From contig JAGOLX010000019.1 in the NCBI GenBank assembly GCA_017993835.1, forward strand, positions 39,492-103,491: DNA of 64,000 bases, given 5' to 3'. Within the stretch, counting starts at the first letter, position 1. The number at the start of each line of letters is the position of its first letter. The notes below the pieces were generated by a model, which was not told where the DNA came from, did not search any database, and worked only from the letters and a program-made list of their open reading frames with translations. Positions 15,819-26,600 of the stretch are shown here, piece by piece. Made by a program: the position numbers and the translations under genes. Source of the stretch: Phycisphaerae bacterium. Lineage in GTDB: Bacteria; Planctomycetota; Phycisphaerae; Sedimentisphaerales; Anaerobacaceae.

Positions 15819-17816
15819 ATGTTAGCGTTTGCAGATGAGATGGTGGCGACATTGGTTGTGTTCATCGTCCTGTTTGGCGTGGGTTTCCTCGCGCTGCTGA
15901 TCAAGTGCTACTGCAAGGTCCGCCAGGGCCAGGCGCTGATTCGCAACGGCGTCGGTGGGACGCGCGTCAGCTTCTCCGGCATGTTCGTCATTCCGGTCCT
16001 GCACCGCGCGGAGTACATGGACATCTCGGTCAAGCGGATCGAGATCGACCGTCGTGCCGAGCAGGGTCTGATCTGCAAGGACAACCTGCGGGCGGACATC
16101 GTGGTCGCTTTCTTCGTGCGGGTCAACAACACGATGCAGGACGTGATCAAGGTGGCCCAGTCCCTCGGCTGTGTCCGCGCCTCGGATCGGCAGGCCCTCG
16201 TGGAACTGTTCGACGCCAAGTTCTCCGAGGCCCTCAAGACGGTCGGCAAGCAGTTCGATTTCTCTGAGCTGTATACGAATCGGATGCGATTCCGCGAGCA
16301 GATCCTGGATATTATCGGGACCGACCTGAGCGGGTACATTCTCGAAGACGCCGCCATCGACTATCTCGAACAGACGGATAAGGCGCTCTTGAAGCCGGAC
16401 AACATCCTCGATGCGGAGGGCATCAAGAAGATCACCCTGCTGACTGCGGAGCAGTTCGAGCTGGCCAACGCCCGCGAGCGGGAAAAGGACAAGACCATCA
16501 CCCGCCAGAACGTCGAGGCGCAAGAGGCCATTCTGGAACTCAACAGGCAGTTGGCGGAGGCGCAGGCCAAGCAGAAGCGTGAGATTGAGTCCGTCCAGGC
16601 GAGAGAGGATGCCGAGGCCAAGAAGGTCCAACAGGCCGAGCGGGAGAAGGCAGAAAAGGCGCGGATCGCAGCCGACGAAGAGATCGCAGTCGCCGATGAG
16701 AACAAGCAGCGTCAGATCATCGTCGCCCGACGCAGCAAAGAGCGGACGGACGCGGTCGAGGCGCAGCGGGTTGAGCGGGACCGGGATCTGGAGGCTACGG
16801 AGCGTCTGCGGGTCGTGTCCATCGCCCAGGTCGGCAAGGACAAGGCGGTCGAAGGCGAGAAGAAGCAGCTCCAGGGGGTCATCCGCGAGCGCGTGATCGT
16901 CGAGAAATCCGTCGCGGAAGAGGAAGAGCGGATCAAGGACGTCCGCGAGTTCTGTGGTGCCGACCGTCACAAGAAGGTCCAAATCACCCAGGCGGAGGAA
17001 GAGGCCGAGCAGGCTCTGGTCAAGAACATCAAGGAAGCGGAAGCTTCGAAGAAGGCCGCGGAGTTCTACGCCCAGCAGCAGCTCATCGAGGCCGAAGCCA
17101 ATGTCAAGGCCGCCGAGAAGAACGCCGACGCCAAGAAGACCCTGGCCGCCGCATCGGTCAAGGAGTATGCGGTGGAGGGCACCGCGCAAGCGGAGGTCAT
17201 GCAGATCAAGGCGGTCGCCATCGAGAAGCAGGGGACGGCAGAGGCCAAGGTCCTGGAACTCAAGTACCACGCGGAAGCCGACGGCATCCGCGACAAGGCC
17301 GATGCGATGAAGCTCTTCGACGCGGTGGGCAAAGACCACGAGGAGTTCAAGCTCCGGCTCAACAAGGACCGCGACATCGAGCTGGCGGAGATCAACGTCC
17401 GCAAGGACATCGCCCAGGAGCAGGCGAAGATCGTCTCCGAGGGCCTCAAGAGCGCCAAGATCGAAATCGTGGGCGGCGAGAACCGCTTCTTCGAGCGGCT
17501 GGTCAACTCCATCACGACCGGCAAGAGCGTCGACGGCATGGTCTCGCACAGCAAGGTCCTGGGCGAGGTCCGCGGCGCCCTGCTGGGACCGGATGCCGAG
17601 GGGGCGAAGGACCGCATCCGCGAGTGTATCTCGCAGTTCGGACTGGGCACGGAAGACATCAAGAACCTGACGATCTCCGCGCTCGTGGTGAAGCTGATCG
17701 CGAAGGCAGACACGGAACAGAAGGGCATTCTGAAGGGCATCCTCGATACGATCAAGGAGCTGGGGATCGGGGACACGCCGGCGCGCGAGTGGGTGGCCGG
17801 TCCCGTCGTCAAGTAA
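15819..17816 (+). CDS. Flotillin family (SPFH domain) membrane scaffold protein
   Basis: A 665-residue protein. One N-terminal membrane segment (LVVFIVLFGVGFLALLIKC) is followed by the SPFH domain (about 30-190, with RAEYMDISVKRIEIDRR and NLRADIVVAFFVRVN). A long charged, Ala/Glu/Lys-rich coiled coil runs from about 205 to 560, and the C-terminal tail is about 90 residues. This is the flotillin/YqiK arrangement, which forms large oligomeric cages or microdomains on the inner membrane. The start follows the YqiJ-like gene by one base and the ATPase gene starts 27 bases downstream. The tail (SISxFGLGxEDIKNLTIS-like) is longer than in simple flotillins. Confidence 0.92.
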   Translation: MLAFADEMVATLVVFIVLFGVGFLALLIKCYCKVRQGQALIRNGVGGTRVSFSGMFVIPVLHRAEYMDISVKRIEIDRRAEQGLICKDNLRADIVVAFFVRVNNTMQDVIKVAQSLGCVRASDRQALVELFDAKFSEALKTVGKQFDFSELYTNRMRFREQILDIIGTDLSGYILEDAAIDYLEQTDKALLKPDNILDAEGIKKITLLTAEQFELANAREREKDKTITRQNVEAQEAILELNRQLAEAQAKQKREIESVQAREDAEAKKVQQAEREKAEKARIAADEEIAVADENKQRQIIVARRSKERTDAVEAQRVERDRDLEATERLRVVSIAQVGKDKAVEGEKKQLQGVIRERVIVEKSVAEEEERIKDVREFCGADRHKKVQITQAEEEAEQALVKNIKEAEASKKAAEFYAQQQLIEAEANVKAAEKNADAKKTLAAASVKEYAVEGTAQAEVMQIKAVAIEKQGTAEAKVLELKYHAEADGIRDKADAMKLFDAVGKDHEEFKLRLNKDRDIELAEINVRKDIAQEQAKIVSEGLKSAKIEIVGGENRFFERLVNSITTGKSVDGMVSHSKVLGEVRGALLGPDAEGAKDRIRECISQFGLGTEDIKNLTISALVVKLIAKADTEQKGILKGILDTIKELGIGDTPAREWVAGPVVK

Positions 17817-17843
17817 CCCGGTGACGTTGCAGAGGACGTGAGC

Positions 17844-20800
17844 ATGGAAACCAACGGCACGGGCGAGAAGGCCGCCGAGGCGCAGGACCAGGGTCCGATT
17901 CGCAACGGGACCTACGAGATCCTCCGCAATCGCCTCGCGAGTCACGGCAAGGAGCTGCGCGTCCGGCTCGACAAGCTGAACCAGGCCCGCAAGGCGGTCT
18001 TCGGCGGCGTCGATACCCGCCTGCTCTCCAGCCAGCGGATCTCGACGGCGAACAACTGTGTGCCGCGCGACATGGTCCCGGTCGGCGACCGGTTCATCTT
18101 TGGGTACAACGTCTTCGTCGGCTTGCGGGCGGAGACGAAGCTGGAAGACGTGTTCGCGATCTATCAGTGGAAGGGCGGCGCGTTCGTGTCCTGCCCGCTC
18201 GATGCGATCCGCGATCCGCAGTTCGAGACCGATTTCAAGAACCTCTACCGCTACTACCGCAAGACCGTCTTCGCCAAGTTCTCGGTGATCGGCCACCATC
18301 TGTACATGATCTTCCGCGTGGGGCGCGAGGTCGTGGACATCAAGGCGTTCAAATGGCTCATTGAGGGCAACACGCTGCAATACGTGGACGCCCGCAGTGA
18401 GCACGAGTGCGGCTTCCCCGCGCAGCACCAATTCGAGTGGCGACGGACGACGCAGGACATGATCCGCCAGGGGAAGAACCCGCACATCTCGATCGAGGAC
18501 CGCGTCTTCGTCGAGACCATCGGCGGCGACCTGACCATCAAGATCGAGAACAACACGGAAACCGGCAAGGGCATCTACTCCGAGCCGGTAGACAACGCAG
18601 ACCAGACGCTCAACGATGCGGAGATTTACTATGCCGTCATCGGCAACGTGATCGTGCTGAAGGTGCGTCCCTACGAGGAGAAGAGGTTCCGCTATTTCCT
18701 CTACAATGAGAAGGTCCGCAAGGCGATTCGTCTGGACGCCATCGAGCAGGCGTGCCTGCTGCTGCCCGAGGACCATGGGCTGATCTTCGCCAAGGGGTAC
18801 TATCTCCAGACCGGCGAGATCAAGCAGTTCGAGCTCCAGACGGACGACATGGTCTTCGAGAAACGCCTGGATTCACCCAATGGCGAAGACTACCTGTACG
18901 TCTTTCACAACCGCCACGTCGGCGTCTACATCCTGCTCTCGTACAACCTCATCGAGCAGAAGGTCGGCACGCCTGTCGTCTGCAACGGCTACTCGCTCTT
19001 CGAAGACGGCATGCTCGTCCACTTCCGCGCGGACAGCGAGGCCAAGAGACACCACGTCCTGCAGCTCTGGCAGACTCCCTACTACGGCCCGGACTTCCAC
19101 GTGCCCGTCAAGCAGGAGACCGAGCTGTACAAGATCGGCAACCGGGACATCGTCCGCTGCATGGCCGAGTGTACGGAGATTCTGGCTCTGGCCGGACGGG
19201 AAGAGACGTACTTGAATCTCTATCTCGACATCGCCCGCAAGGCCGAGGAGATTCAGGACGCCTACTTCTGGATCGCGTCGCCCGAGACGTTTCATCTCGA
19301 CGAGCCGCTGGCGGGGATCCGGCAGGCGGCGCAGGCCGCGGTCGATGAGTACGAGAAGGTCGTCCGGACGAAGGCCAACACGAAGGCGGAGATCGACAAG
19401 GTCGTCGGGACCGTTCGGGAGATCATCGCGGCGCTCGACTACGACCACATCGATGAGATCGGCGAGTACGTCGAGCACCTGACGAGACTCCGCGCGATTC
19501 GCGGCACCATCATTTCGCTGCGGGACCTCCGCTACGCAGATGTCGAGACGATCACTTCTTTGGAGAAGGAGGTCGCCGAGCACACGGAGAAGCTCTCGCG
19601 TTTGTGCGTGGAGTTCCTGCTCAAGCCCGAGTCGCTGGATCCCTATCGCAAGACCGCCGAGGAGCAGAAACAGCGAGTGCCCGATCTGGCCAAGGTCGCC
19701 GACGCCAAACAGTTGCAGCAGCAGGTGGCCGAGACTGCTGCGGGTCTGGAGATGCTCACCGACGTGGTCAGCAACCTCAAGATCGAAGACGCCACCCAGA
19801 CGATCGCGGTCATCGATCACATTTCGCTGGTCTACTCGCAGGTCAACCAGGTCAAGTCGGCTCTGACGAATCGGCTCAAGGAGCTGGGACGGGTCGAGGG
19901 TCGGGCGGAGTTCACGTCACAACTCAAGCTCATCGATCAATCCGTCATCAGTTACCTCGATGTCTGCGACACGCCGGAGAAGTGCCAGGAGTATCTCACC
20001 AAAGCGATGGTCCAGCTCGAGACGCTGGAGGGCAAGTTCGCGGACTTCGACGAATTCATCGTCCAGCTCACGGAGAAGCGTGAGGAGGTCTGCGACGCGT
20101 TCGAGTCCCGCAAGGTCCGTCTCCTTGCGGAGCGCAACCAGCGGGCCTCCGCGCTGATGGCCTCCGCGGAGCGGATTCTCAAGGGCGTCACGAACCGTGT
20201 TCGGACCCTGACCGAGATCGACCAGATCAACGGGTACTTCGCTTCGGACCTGATGATCGACCGCGTTCGTGAGACCATCGAGCAATTGAAGGCCCTGGGT
20301 GACGCGGTCAAAGCCGAGGACATCGCCAACCGGCTCAAGACCATCCACCAGGACACGATCCGCCAACTGAAGGACAAACAGGCCCTTTACGAAGACGATG
20401 ACCGGATCATTCGCCTGGGCAACCACCGATTCGCGGTCAATCGCCAGCCGCTCGAAGGGACCGTCGTCCAGAAGGACGGACGCCTGTGTTTCCACCTGAC
20501 CGGCACCGGGTTCTTCGAGCCGATGGAAGACCAGACGCTGGAGCAGACGAGGGACGTCTGGGACCTGACCCTGGTCTCCGAGACGCCCGAGGTGTACCGG
20601 GCCGAGTACCTGGCGTTCAAGATGTTCCAGAGCCTGCTGGCCGGTCCGGCGGCCGACATGGAAGCCGTCCGCGCGCTGCCGCCGGCAGAAGTTCTCACGC
20701 GGGTGCAGAGCTTCATGGGACCGCGCTACGATGAGGGCTACATCAAGGGCGTTCACGATCACGACGCCGCGATGATTCTGTGGGCGCTGCTCGACATCCG

Positions 20801-23183
20801 CTCGACGGCCGGCCTGCTTCGCTACGACACGCGAGCTCGGGCCGTGGCGACCCTTTTCTGGCACGCCGGCCGCATCCCCGCGGAGGAGAAGGCGATCCTT
20901 CGGGCTCGAATCACAGGCATGGGATACGTCCAGGCTCTGTTCGGCTCCGGCGATGCCCAAGCCGGCTACATCGCGGAGATCAAGGCGCAGCTCGACCTGT
21001 TCGCCCAGGCTACACGGCTCCTTGAGCCCTCGCTTGTCCAGGAAGCCGCGGAATACCTTTTCTATGAACTGGCGGGCGAGGATGAGTTCGTCCTGAGCCA
21101 GACCGCTCGCGACCTCAAGGACGAGTTGGAGAGATGCCTGACCAAGCGGGGGTTTGCCGACAGCCTCAAGAAATCCACGCAGGCGCTGAGCCAGGATCCA
21201 GTGAATAGTTTCCGCCTGGTTGCCGACTGGGCCCGGTCGTACCTTGTCGACGTGGGCCAGGGACACCGGCGTGAGTATGCCGAGGAAGTCGCGGCGCTAC
21301 TGATGCCGGGATTGGGCGTGAAATGGACGGTGATTCCGGCGGGCGTCGAACGGGACCTCGCCGGTATGGCGGGCTCGCACCCGCGAATCGAGCAGGGGGG
21401 ATGCCGCATCAACTACTGCCACTTCATGGCGCGTCTCCAGCGTCATGAGCAGCACGTCGCGCCGCGGTTCGCCCAGTATGTCAAGTGCCGCAACGCGGTT
21501 GTCGAGCGATACAGCAGGGACCTGCATCTCGACGAGTTCCAGCCGCACGTGCTCACGACCTTCGTGCGGAACACGCTCATCGACAAGATCTACCTGCCTC
21601 TGATCGGAGCCAATCTCGCCAAGCAGATCGGCGCCGCAGGCCAGGAGAAACGGACCGATCGGCAGGGCCTGCTCCTGCTCATCTCCCCGCCCGGCTACGG
21701 CAAGACCACGCTCCTGGAGTACGTCGCCAACCGCCTGGGCCTGACGTTCGTCAAGATCAACGGTCCCGCAGTGGGCAGCCGGGTGGTCTCCCTCGATCCG
21801 GCGGAAGCGCCGAACGCCGCCGCACGCGAGGAGCTGATGAAGCTCAATCTCGCCCTGGAGATGGGCGACAACATCATGATCTACGTGGACGACATCCAGC
21901 ACACGAATCCCGAGTTCCTCCAGAAGTTCATCTCGCTGTGCGACGCGCAGAGACGGATCGAGGGCGTCTATCGCGGCCGGGCGCGGACCTACGACCTGCG
22001 TGGCAAACGCGCCTGTGTCGTCATGGCGGGCAACCCCTACACCGAGAGCGGCAAGCGATTCCGCATCCCCGATATGCTCGCCAACCGCGCCGACACGTAC
22101 AACATCGGCGACATCGTGGGCGACAACTACGACCAGTTCGTCCTGAGCTACGTCGAGAACTGCCTGACCTCCAATCCCGTTCTGGAGAAGCTGACCCGAC
22201 GGAGCCATCGGGACGCCTGCACGATCCTCCAGATCGCCGAGACCGGCCAACGCGAGGGACTCGATTTCGAGGGCAACTACACCGCGGAGGAGGTCCAGGA
22301 GTACGTTGCGGTGATGAAGAAGCTCCTGGTCGTCCGCGACGTGGTGCTCAAGGTCAATCGCGAGTACATCCGCTCGGCAGGGCAGGCGGACGAGTACCGA
22401 ACGGAGCCGCCGTTCCTGCTCCAAGGGTCGTACCGCAATATGAACCGCATCGCGGAGAGGGTCCTGGCGGTCATGAACGATGAGGAACTCTGGACGCTCA
22501 TCCACTCGACGTACGAGCAGGACGCCCAGATGCTCACCAGCGGCGCCGAGTCGAACCTCCTGAAGTTCCGCGAGCTGACCGGGCGGCTCAACGCAGAACA
22601 GGCGCATCGCTGGGCCGAGATCAAGAAGACGTTTGGCCGCAATCTTCTCCTGGGCGGCGACAGCGACGACAAGATCGGCAAGATCGTCCGGCAGTTGAAC
22701 GCCTTCACGGCCGGTCTGGACTCGATCAAGGAGGTCCTCGCCGACGGCGTCACCGCCATGCGGCAGCCTGCGGCGGGCGATGGTTCCAAGGCGGCGGCGG
22801 AAGACGTCCTCGCCAGGATGGACCAGCTCATCGCGGGACTCAAACGTCAGCAGACCGAACAGGCCGCATCGGAGAAGGCCAAGGACGCGGAAGAGACCGC
22901 CCGCGATGCCCGTACGCTGGTTGCCGTGCTGGAGGAGCAGTTCCGCGCCATGGAGACCTGGCTGCTTCCGATGACGCACGGGGACAAGGCCCAGAAGGAT
23001 CAGGTCATCGGCCAGTTGATGGAGCGATTCGAGATCATGGTCCGCGGGTACAACCGCCTGATTGACGTCCTGCGAAGCCATCGACAGGATTCAACCGAGA
23101 AGCCTGTGCCGCAGCAGCCCCAGGTCTTCAAGGGCCCGCCCAAGACGAAACGCAAGACGCCGCCCTCCGACCGGAACGCATGA
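17844..23183 (+). CDS. Giant AAA-type ATPase of the flotillin cluster (DNA repair ATPase-like)
   Basis: A 1779-residue protein. Residues of about 1-480 are beta-rich with repeated motifs such as GDRFIFGYNVFVG and LHDEPL-like turns. Long helical and coiled-coil segments run from about 490 to 850. The C-terminal AAA domain has Walker A PPGYGKTTLLE (K1287) and Walker B IMIYVDDIQ (D1349, D1350), with a sensor-like VVMAGNPYTESGK. The domain resembles MoxR-type ATPases. Proteins of this size and layout are, as I recall, annotated as DNA repair ATPases beside flotillin genes, but I know of no demonstrated function. There is no membrane segment. The ATG at 17844 is preferred over a GTG two codons upstream. 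Confidence 0.8.
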   Translation: METNGTGEKAAEAQDQGPIRNGTYEILRNRLASHGKELRVRLDKLNQARKAVFGGVDTRLLSSQRISTANNCVPRDMVPVGDRFIFGYNVFVGLRAETKLEDVFAIYQWKGGAFVSCPLDAIRDPQFETDFKNLYRYYRKTVFAKFSVIGHHLYMIFRVGREVVDIKAFKWLIEGNTLQYVDARSEHECGFPAQHQFEWRRTTQDMIRQGKNPHISIEDRVFVETIGGDLTIKIENNTETGKGIYSEPVDNADQTLNDAEIYYAVIGNVIVLKVRPYEEKRFRYFLYNEKVRKAIRLDAIEQACLLLPEDHGLIFAKGYYLQTGEIKQFELQTDDMVFEKRLDSPNGEDYLYVFHNRHVGVYILLSYNLIEQKVGTPVVCNGYSLFEDGMLVHFRADSEAKRHHVLQLWQTPYYGPDFHVPVKQETELYKIGNRDIVRCMAECTEILALAGREETYLNLYLDIARKAEEIQDAYFWIASPETFHLDEPLAGIRQAAQAAVDEYEKVVRTKANTKAEIDKVVGTVREIIAALDYDHIDEIGEYVEHLTRLRAIRGTIISLRDLRYADVETITSLEKEVAEHTEKLSRLCVEFLLKPESLDPYRKTAEEQKQRVPDLAKVADAKQLQQQVAETAAGLEMLTDVVSNLKIEDATQTIAVIDHISLVYSQVNQVKSALTNRLKELGRVEGRAEFTSQLKLIDQSVISYLDVCDTPEKCQEYLTKAMVQLETLEGKFADFDEFIVQLTEKREEVCDAFESRKVRLLAERNQRASALMASAERILKGVTNRVRTLTEIDQINGYFASDLMIDRVRETIEQLKALGDAVKAEDIANRLKTIHQDTIRQLKDKQALYEDDDRIIRLGNHRFAVNRQPLEGTVVQKDGRLCFHLTGTGFFEPMEDQTLEQTRDVWDLTLVSETPEVYRAEYLAFKMFQSLLAGPAADMEAVRALPPAEVLTRVQSFMGPRYDEGYIKGVHDHDAAMILWALLDIRSTAGLLRYDTRARAVATLFWHAGRIPAEEKAILRARITGMGYVQALFGSGDAQAGYIAEIKAQLDLFAQATRLLEPSLVQEAAEYLFYELAGEDEFVLSQTARDLKDELERCLTKRGFADSLKKSTQALSQDPVNSFRLVADWARSYLVDVGQGHRREYAEEVAALLMPGLGVKWTVIPAGVERDLAGMAGSHPRIEQGGCRINYCHFMARLQRHEQHVAPRFAQYVKCRNAVVERYSRDLHLDEFQPHVLTTFVRNTLIDKIYLPLIGANLAKQIGAAGQEKRTDRQGLLLLISPPGYGKTTLLEYVANRLGLTFVKINGPAVGSRVVSLDPAEAPNAAAREELMKLNLALEMGDNIMIYVDDIQHTNPEFLQKFISLCDAQRRIEGVYRGRARTYDLRGKRACVVMAGNPYTESGKRFRIPDMLANRADTYNIGDIVGDNYDQFVLSYVENCLTSNPVLEKLTRRSHRDACTILQIAETGQREGLDFEGNYTAEEVQEYVAVMKKLLVVRDVVLKVNREYIRSAGQADEYRTEPPFLLQGSYRNMNRIAERVLAVMNDEELWTLIHSTYEQDAQMLTSGAESNLLKFRELTGRLNAEQAHRWAEIKKTFGRNLLLGGDSDDKIGKIVRQLNAFTAGLDSIKEVLADGVTAMRQPAAGDGSKAAAEDVLARMDQLIAGLKRQQTEQAASEKAKDAEETARDARTLVAVLEEQFRAMETWLLPMTHGDKAQKDQVIGQLMERFEIMVRGYNRLIDVLRSHRQDSTEKPVPQQPQVFKGPPKTKRKTPPSDRNA

Positions 23184-23621
23184 TGGGGAGTTGGCGTCGA
23201 GACGACGGCGAGGCTCGCAGTGTGCCCGTAAGGGCATATCTTCGTGCATGAGGAGAATAGCGCCTTACGGCGTCACTATGAGCAGGCTGGCGGCGAGCAG
23301 CATGTGTGTCGTGCAGGCTGCATGAACGCTCTTGTCGCCTCCCGTGGAGTGACGGGGCGTTGTCCGCGCTCTGTCATTCCTGCGTCAAGCAGGAATCCAG
23401 GAACCTTGGGACCAGGCGCGACCTGGGGAGTGGATTCCCGCTTGCGCGGGAATGACAATCCACGGCCACCATGAACCTCCATCGTGTGCACGCAAATACG
23501 GACATGCAGGCTGTCGCGCACCATCTTCATCTCCCACGTTGACTTCGTCTGTCCGGGCGATTACCCTGGACGCATGTGGAGAACCATACCGACAATGCAT
23601 TTCTATAGCGGAGATCGTGCC
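23184..23621. other. Intergenic region with repeat element and the upstream region of the transglutaminase gene
   Basis: This 438-base gap between two plus-strand genes has no convincing gene. It holds the compound palindromic repeat at 23373-23455. The remaining sequence up to the GGAG ribosome site near 23610 probably contains the promoter of the next gene, but no clear hexamers were found. Confidence 0.5.
23373..23455. repeat. Compound palindromic intergenic repeat (GTCATTCC...GGAATGAC)
   Basis: The ends GTCATTCC and GGAATGAC are inverted copies. Inside are three hairpins: ATTCCTGC/GCAGGAAT, CCAGG/CCTGG and ATTCCCGC/GCGGGAAT. This is the layout of a widespread bacterial intergenic repeat family that can form a cloverleaf-like structure. 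One copy is seen in this window. Confidence 0.7.
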
Positions 23622-26600
23622 ATGAAGGCTCGAAGGACGACGGCATTTGCTCTTGTCACGACGGTGTGTCTGTGGAATATCGCTGCGACAGGCGCCGCGG
23701 AGGACTATTCCCAGGGGATTCTTGACCGAAGAGCGGTTATGGAGTCGGCCGCCGGCGCGACGCTGGAAGCCCATCCCAACGCCGACCTGGTCCATGTCGA
23801 TGATTATACCCGAACCGTGTACGAGCCGGACGGCACAGGCGTTTCCTGGTCCGACAGCTACACAAAGGTCCTCACCGAGAAAGGGCGGCGAGAGCAACAG
23901 AACATGGCGTTTCAGTTCACCTTGCCCTACGGCCGGACCACGGTGAGACTGCTCGAACTGATCCGGCCCGACGGGTCGGTCGTTCCCATCGACATCGACA
24001 AGCAGAGCAAGGTGATGATCGATCGCTCCCAGATGGGCTCGAACATCTACGATCCCAACAGCAAAGTCCTCCAGGTCGGCGTCCCCGGCGTTCAGATCGG
24101 CGACGTGGTCCATGTCGTTGTGTGCGACGAGACGCTCCGGCGGTACATGCCAGGGACATGGGATGATTATCAGGTCTTCGAGTCCACCTCGCCGATCCTG
24201 CACGCGGTGTACGAGGTGCATGCGCCCAAGGGGCGCCCTCTGGCGAGCATCGCCCTGCGAGACGAGGTCAAAGGCACGGTCACACACAGCAAGACCGAAC
24301 ACGATGGGCGGATCGTCTACCGCTGGGAGGTATCGAACGTGCCGCGATTCTACGCCGAGCCGGACATGCCGCCGGCGTATACGGTCGTCCAGCGTCTGCT
24401 GGTCAGTACGCTGCCGGACTGGAAGGCGATCTCGAGCTGGTACTGGCGATTGTGTCAGTCCCACCTCGACGCCACGACGCCGGCGATGCAGGAGATGGTG
24501 GACAAGCTGACCGCGGGGATCGCCGACCGGGGCAAGAAGACGGAGGCGATCTTCTACTGGGTCTCGCAGCAGATCCGGTACATGGGCATCACGACCGAAG
24601 GCGAGGCGCCGGGCTGGGAGCCGCACGACGTGAAGATGACGTTCGACAACCGACACGGCGTCTGTCGCGACAAGGCGGCCCTGCTCGTGGCCATGCTGCG
24701 CCTGGCGGGGATCGAGGCCTATCCCGTCCTGATCGACGCCGGACCCAAGAAGGACGCCGAGATCGCGATGGTCGCCTTCAATCATGCGATTGTCGCGGCC
24801 AGGAACGAGGACGGCTCGTATCGGCTCATGGATTGCACCGACGAGAACACCAAGGACCTGCTGCCCAACTACCTGTGCAATTGCAGCTACCTCGTGGCGC
24901 ACCCACAGGGCGAAGACTTGCGGACGGCGCCCATCGTGCCGGCCGAGGAGAACCTCGTTCACGTCGAGACCACGGGCGAGATCGACCGCTACGGGAACCT
25001 CACCGCCGAGACGAACATACGATTCGAGGGCATCAACGACAATGCCTATCGCGCCTCCTTCTCGCGGGCGAAGCCCGAGCAGCGACGCCAGTTCTTCGAG
25101 GGCGTCCTGAAGGCGTCCGTCGCGACGGCCTCGCTCACCGAGTTCGAGGTGCGGCCTGCGGACCTCCAGGACACCACGCAGGCCCTGTCCATTCGCGCGC
25201 GATTCACGGCCAAGGACCTCCTCATCGGCGACGGGGACACGGTCATGATGTCGGTGCCGCAGGTGGGGACGCGGGTTGGCGTCGCGAACTTCATCATCGG
25301 GCAGACGGGCCTCAAGGAACGTCGATTCCCGCTTCAGACCAACTACGCCTGCGGCGTGCGGGAGAAGTTGAGCCTTCGCATCGATCCCGGGATCGGCTCC
25401 TTCGTCTCATTGCCCGAGTTCAGTCCTATCGAGGATCCGACCGTCTCGTGGAGCCGGGAGTTCGTGCATGAAGGGGGCGCCCTCCAGGGCCAGGCGCAGT
25501 TCCTCATCCGGGTCGTGGAGCTCGATCCTCGCCAGTACCTGTCGCTCAAGGAGAGCCTCAAGCAGATCGAGTACAACGGGCGAAAGAAGCCGATCCTCGC
25601 CCGCAAGACGTCCGAGACGCCCGCCGAGACGGATGTTGTCGTTCTGGATCATCGCGTCGAATACGACCTCGCCGACGCACACAACTGGACGGAGAGGCAC
25701 TTCACGAGGAAGCAGGTCCGCAGCTACAAGGGAATGAAGGACAACGCGGAACTGAAGCTGGACTACAACCCCGTCTGGGAGGACGTGAAGCTGATTCGGG
25801 CGACGGTCACCAACAACGGCCAGACCAAGGAGATCAGCCAGAAGGAGATCAATCTGATGGACGCAGGCTGGGTGGCTTCCGCGCCTCGCTATCCTGCGGC
25901 TAAGACGCTGGTCGCCAGCCTGCCGGCGGTGGAGATCGGTAGCGTTATCGAGTATGAATACGAGCGTCACAAGAAGGACCGCCCGTTCTTCTCCGCGACG
26001 CACGCCTTTCGTTCCACCAACCCGATCGAGCAGGAGTCCGTGAGCCTGACGGCGCCGGCCTCGCTGGCCCTGCGGTTCCTGAAGGACGACAACGGGGTCG
26101 CCATCCCCGACGACGCGTTGGCGGCGGATCGCCCGGTCATCGCGGAGACACAGGAAACCAGGGGGGACAAGATCCGTCGGCAATGGGTGGCGGAAAGCCA
26201 GGGGGCCATCAAGCAGGAGGATGGGTTGCCGCCGTTGCCGGCGTTTGCTCCGGTCCTGCGGATCACGGCAGGGCAGTGGGATGCCTATGCCGGCCAGATG
26301 CGTGCGGCCCTGGAGGAAGCGGCCCAAGGGCAGGAGCAGGCCTGCCGGCGTGCCCGCGAGATTGTCCGGGATGCGAAGACCTCCGAGCAGCGGATCACGG
26401 CGATTCGTGATTTCGTCGTTCAGAACATCCGCGGCGCCGGGCCGGGCTGCGACGACCTGCCGCATTCGGCCATCACGCCCGCCGACCGGACGCTCTCCGA
26501 TGGTTACGGCAACACGACGGATCGTGCCATCGTCCTCCACGCCATGCTCAAGGAGGTCGGGCTGAACCCCGAGTTCGTTCTTGCTACCTATGGCGTGTCC

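Noticed and set aside
15822..18776. A 984-codon open frame on the minus strand opposite the flotillin and ATPase genes
   Set aside because: It is the antisense shadow of GC-rich coding DNA. The plus-strand frames have clear domains and the shadow has repetitive Leu/Asp/Val composition.
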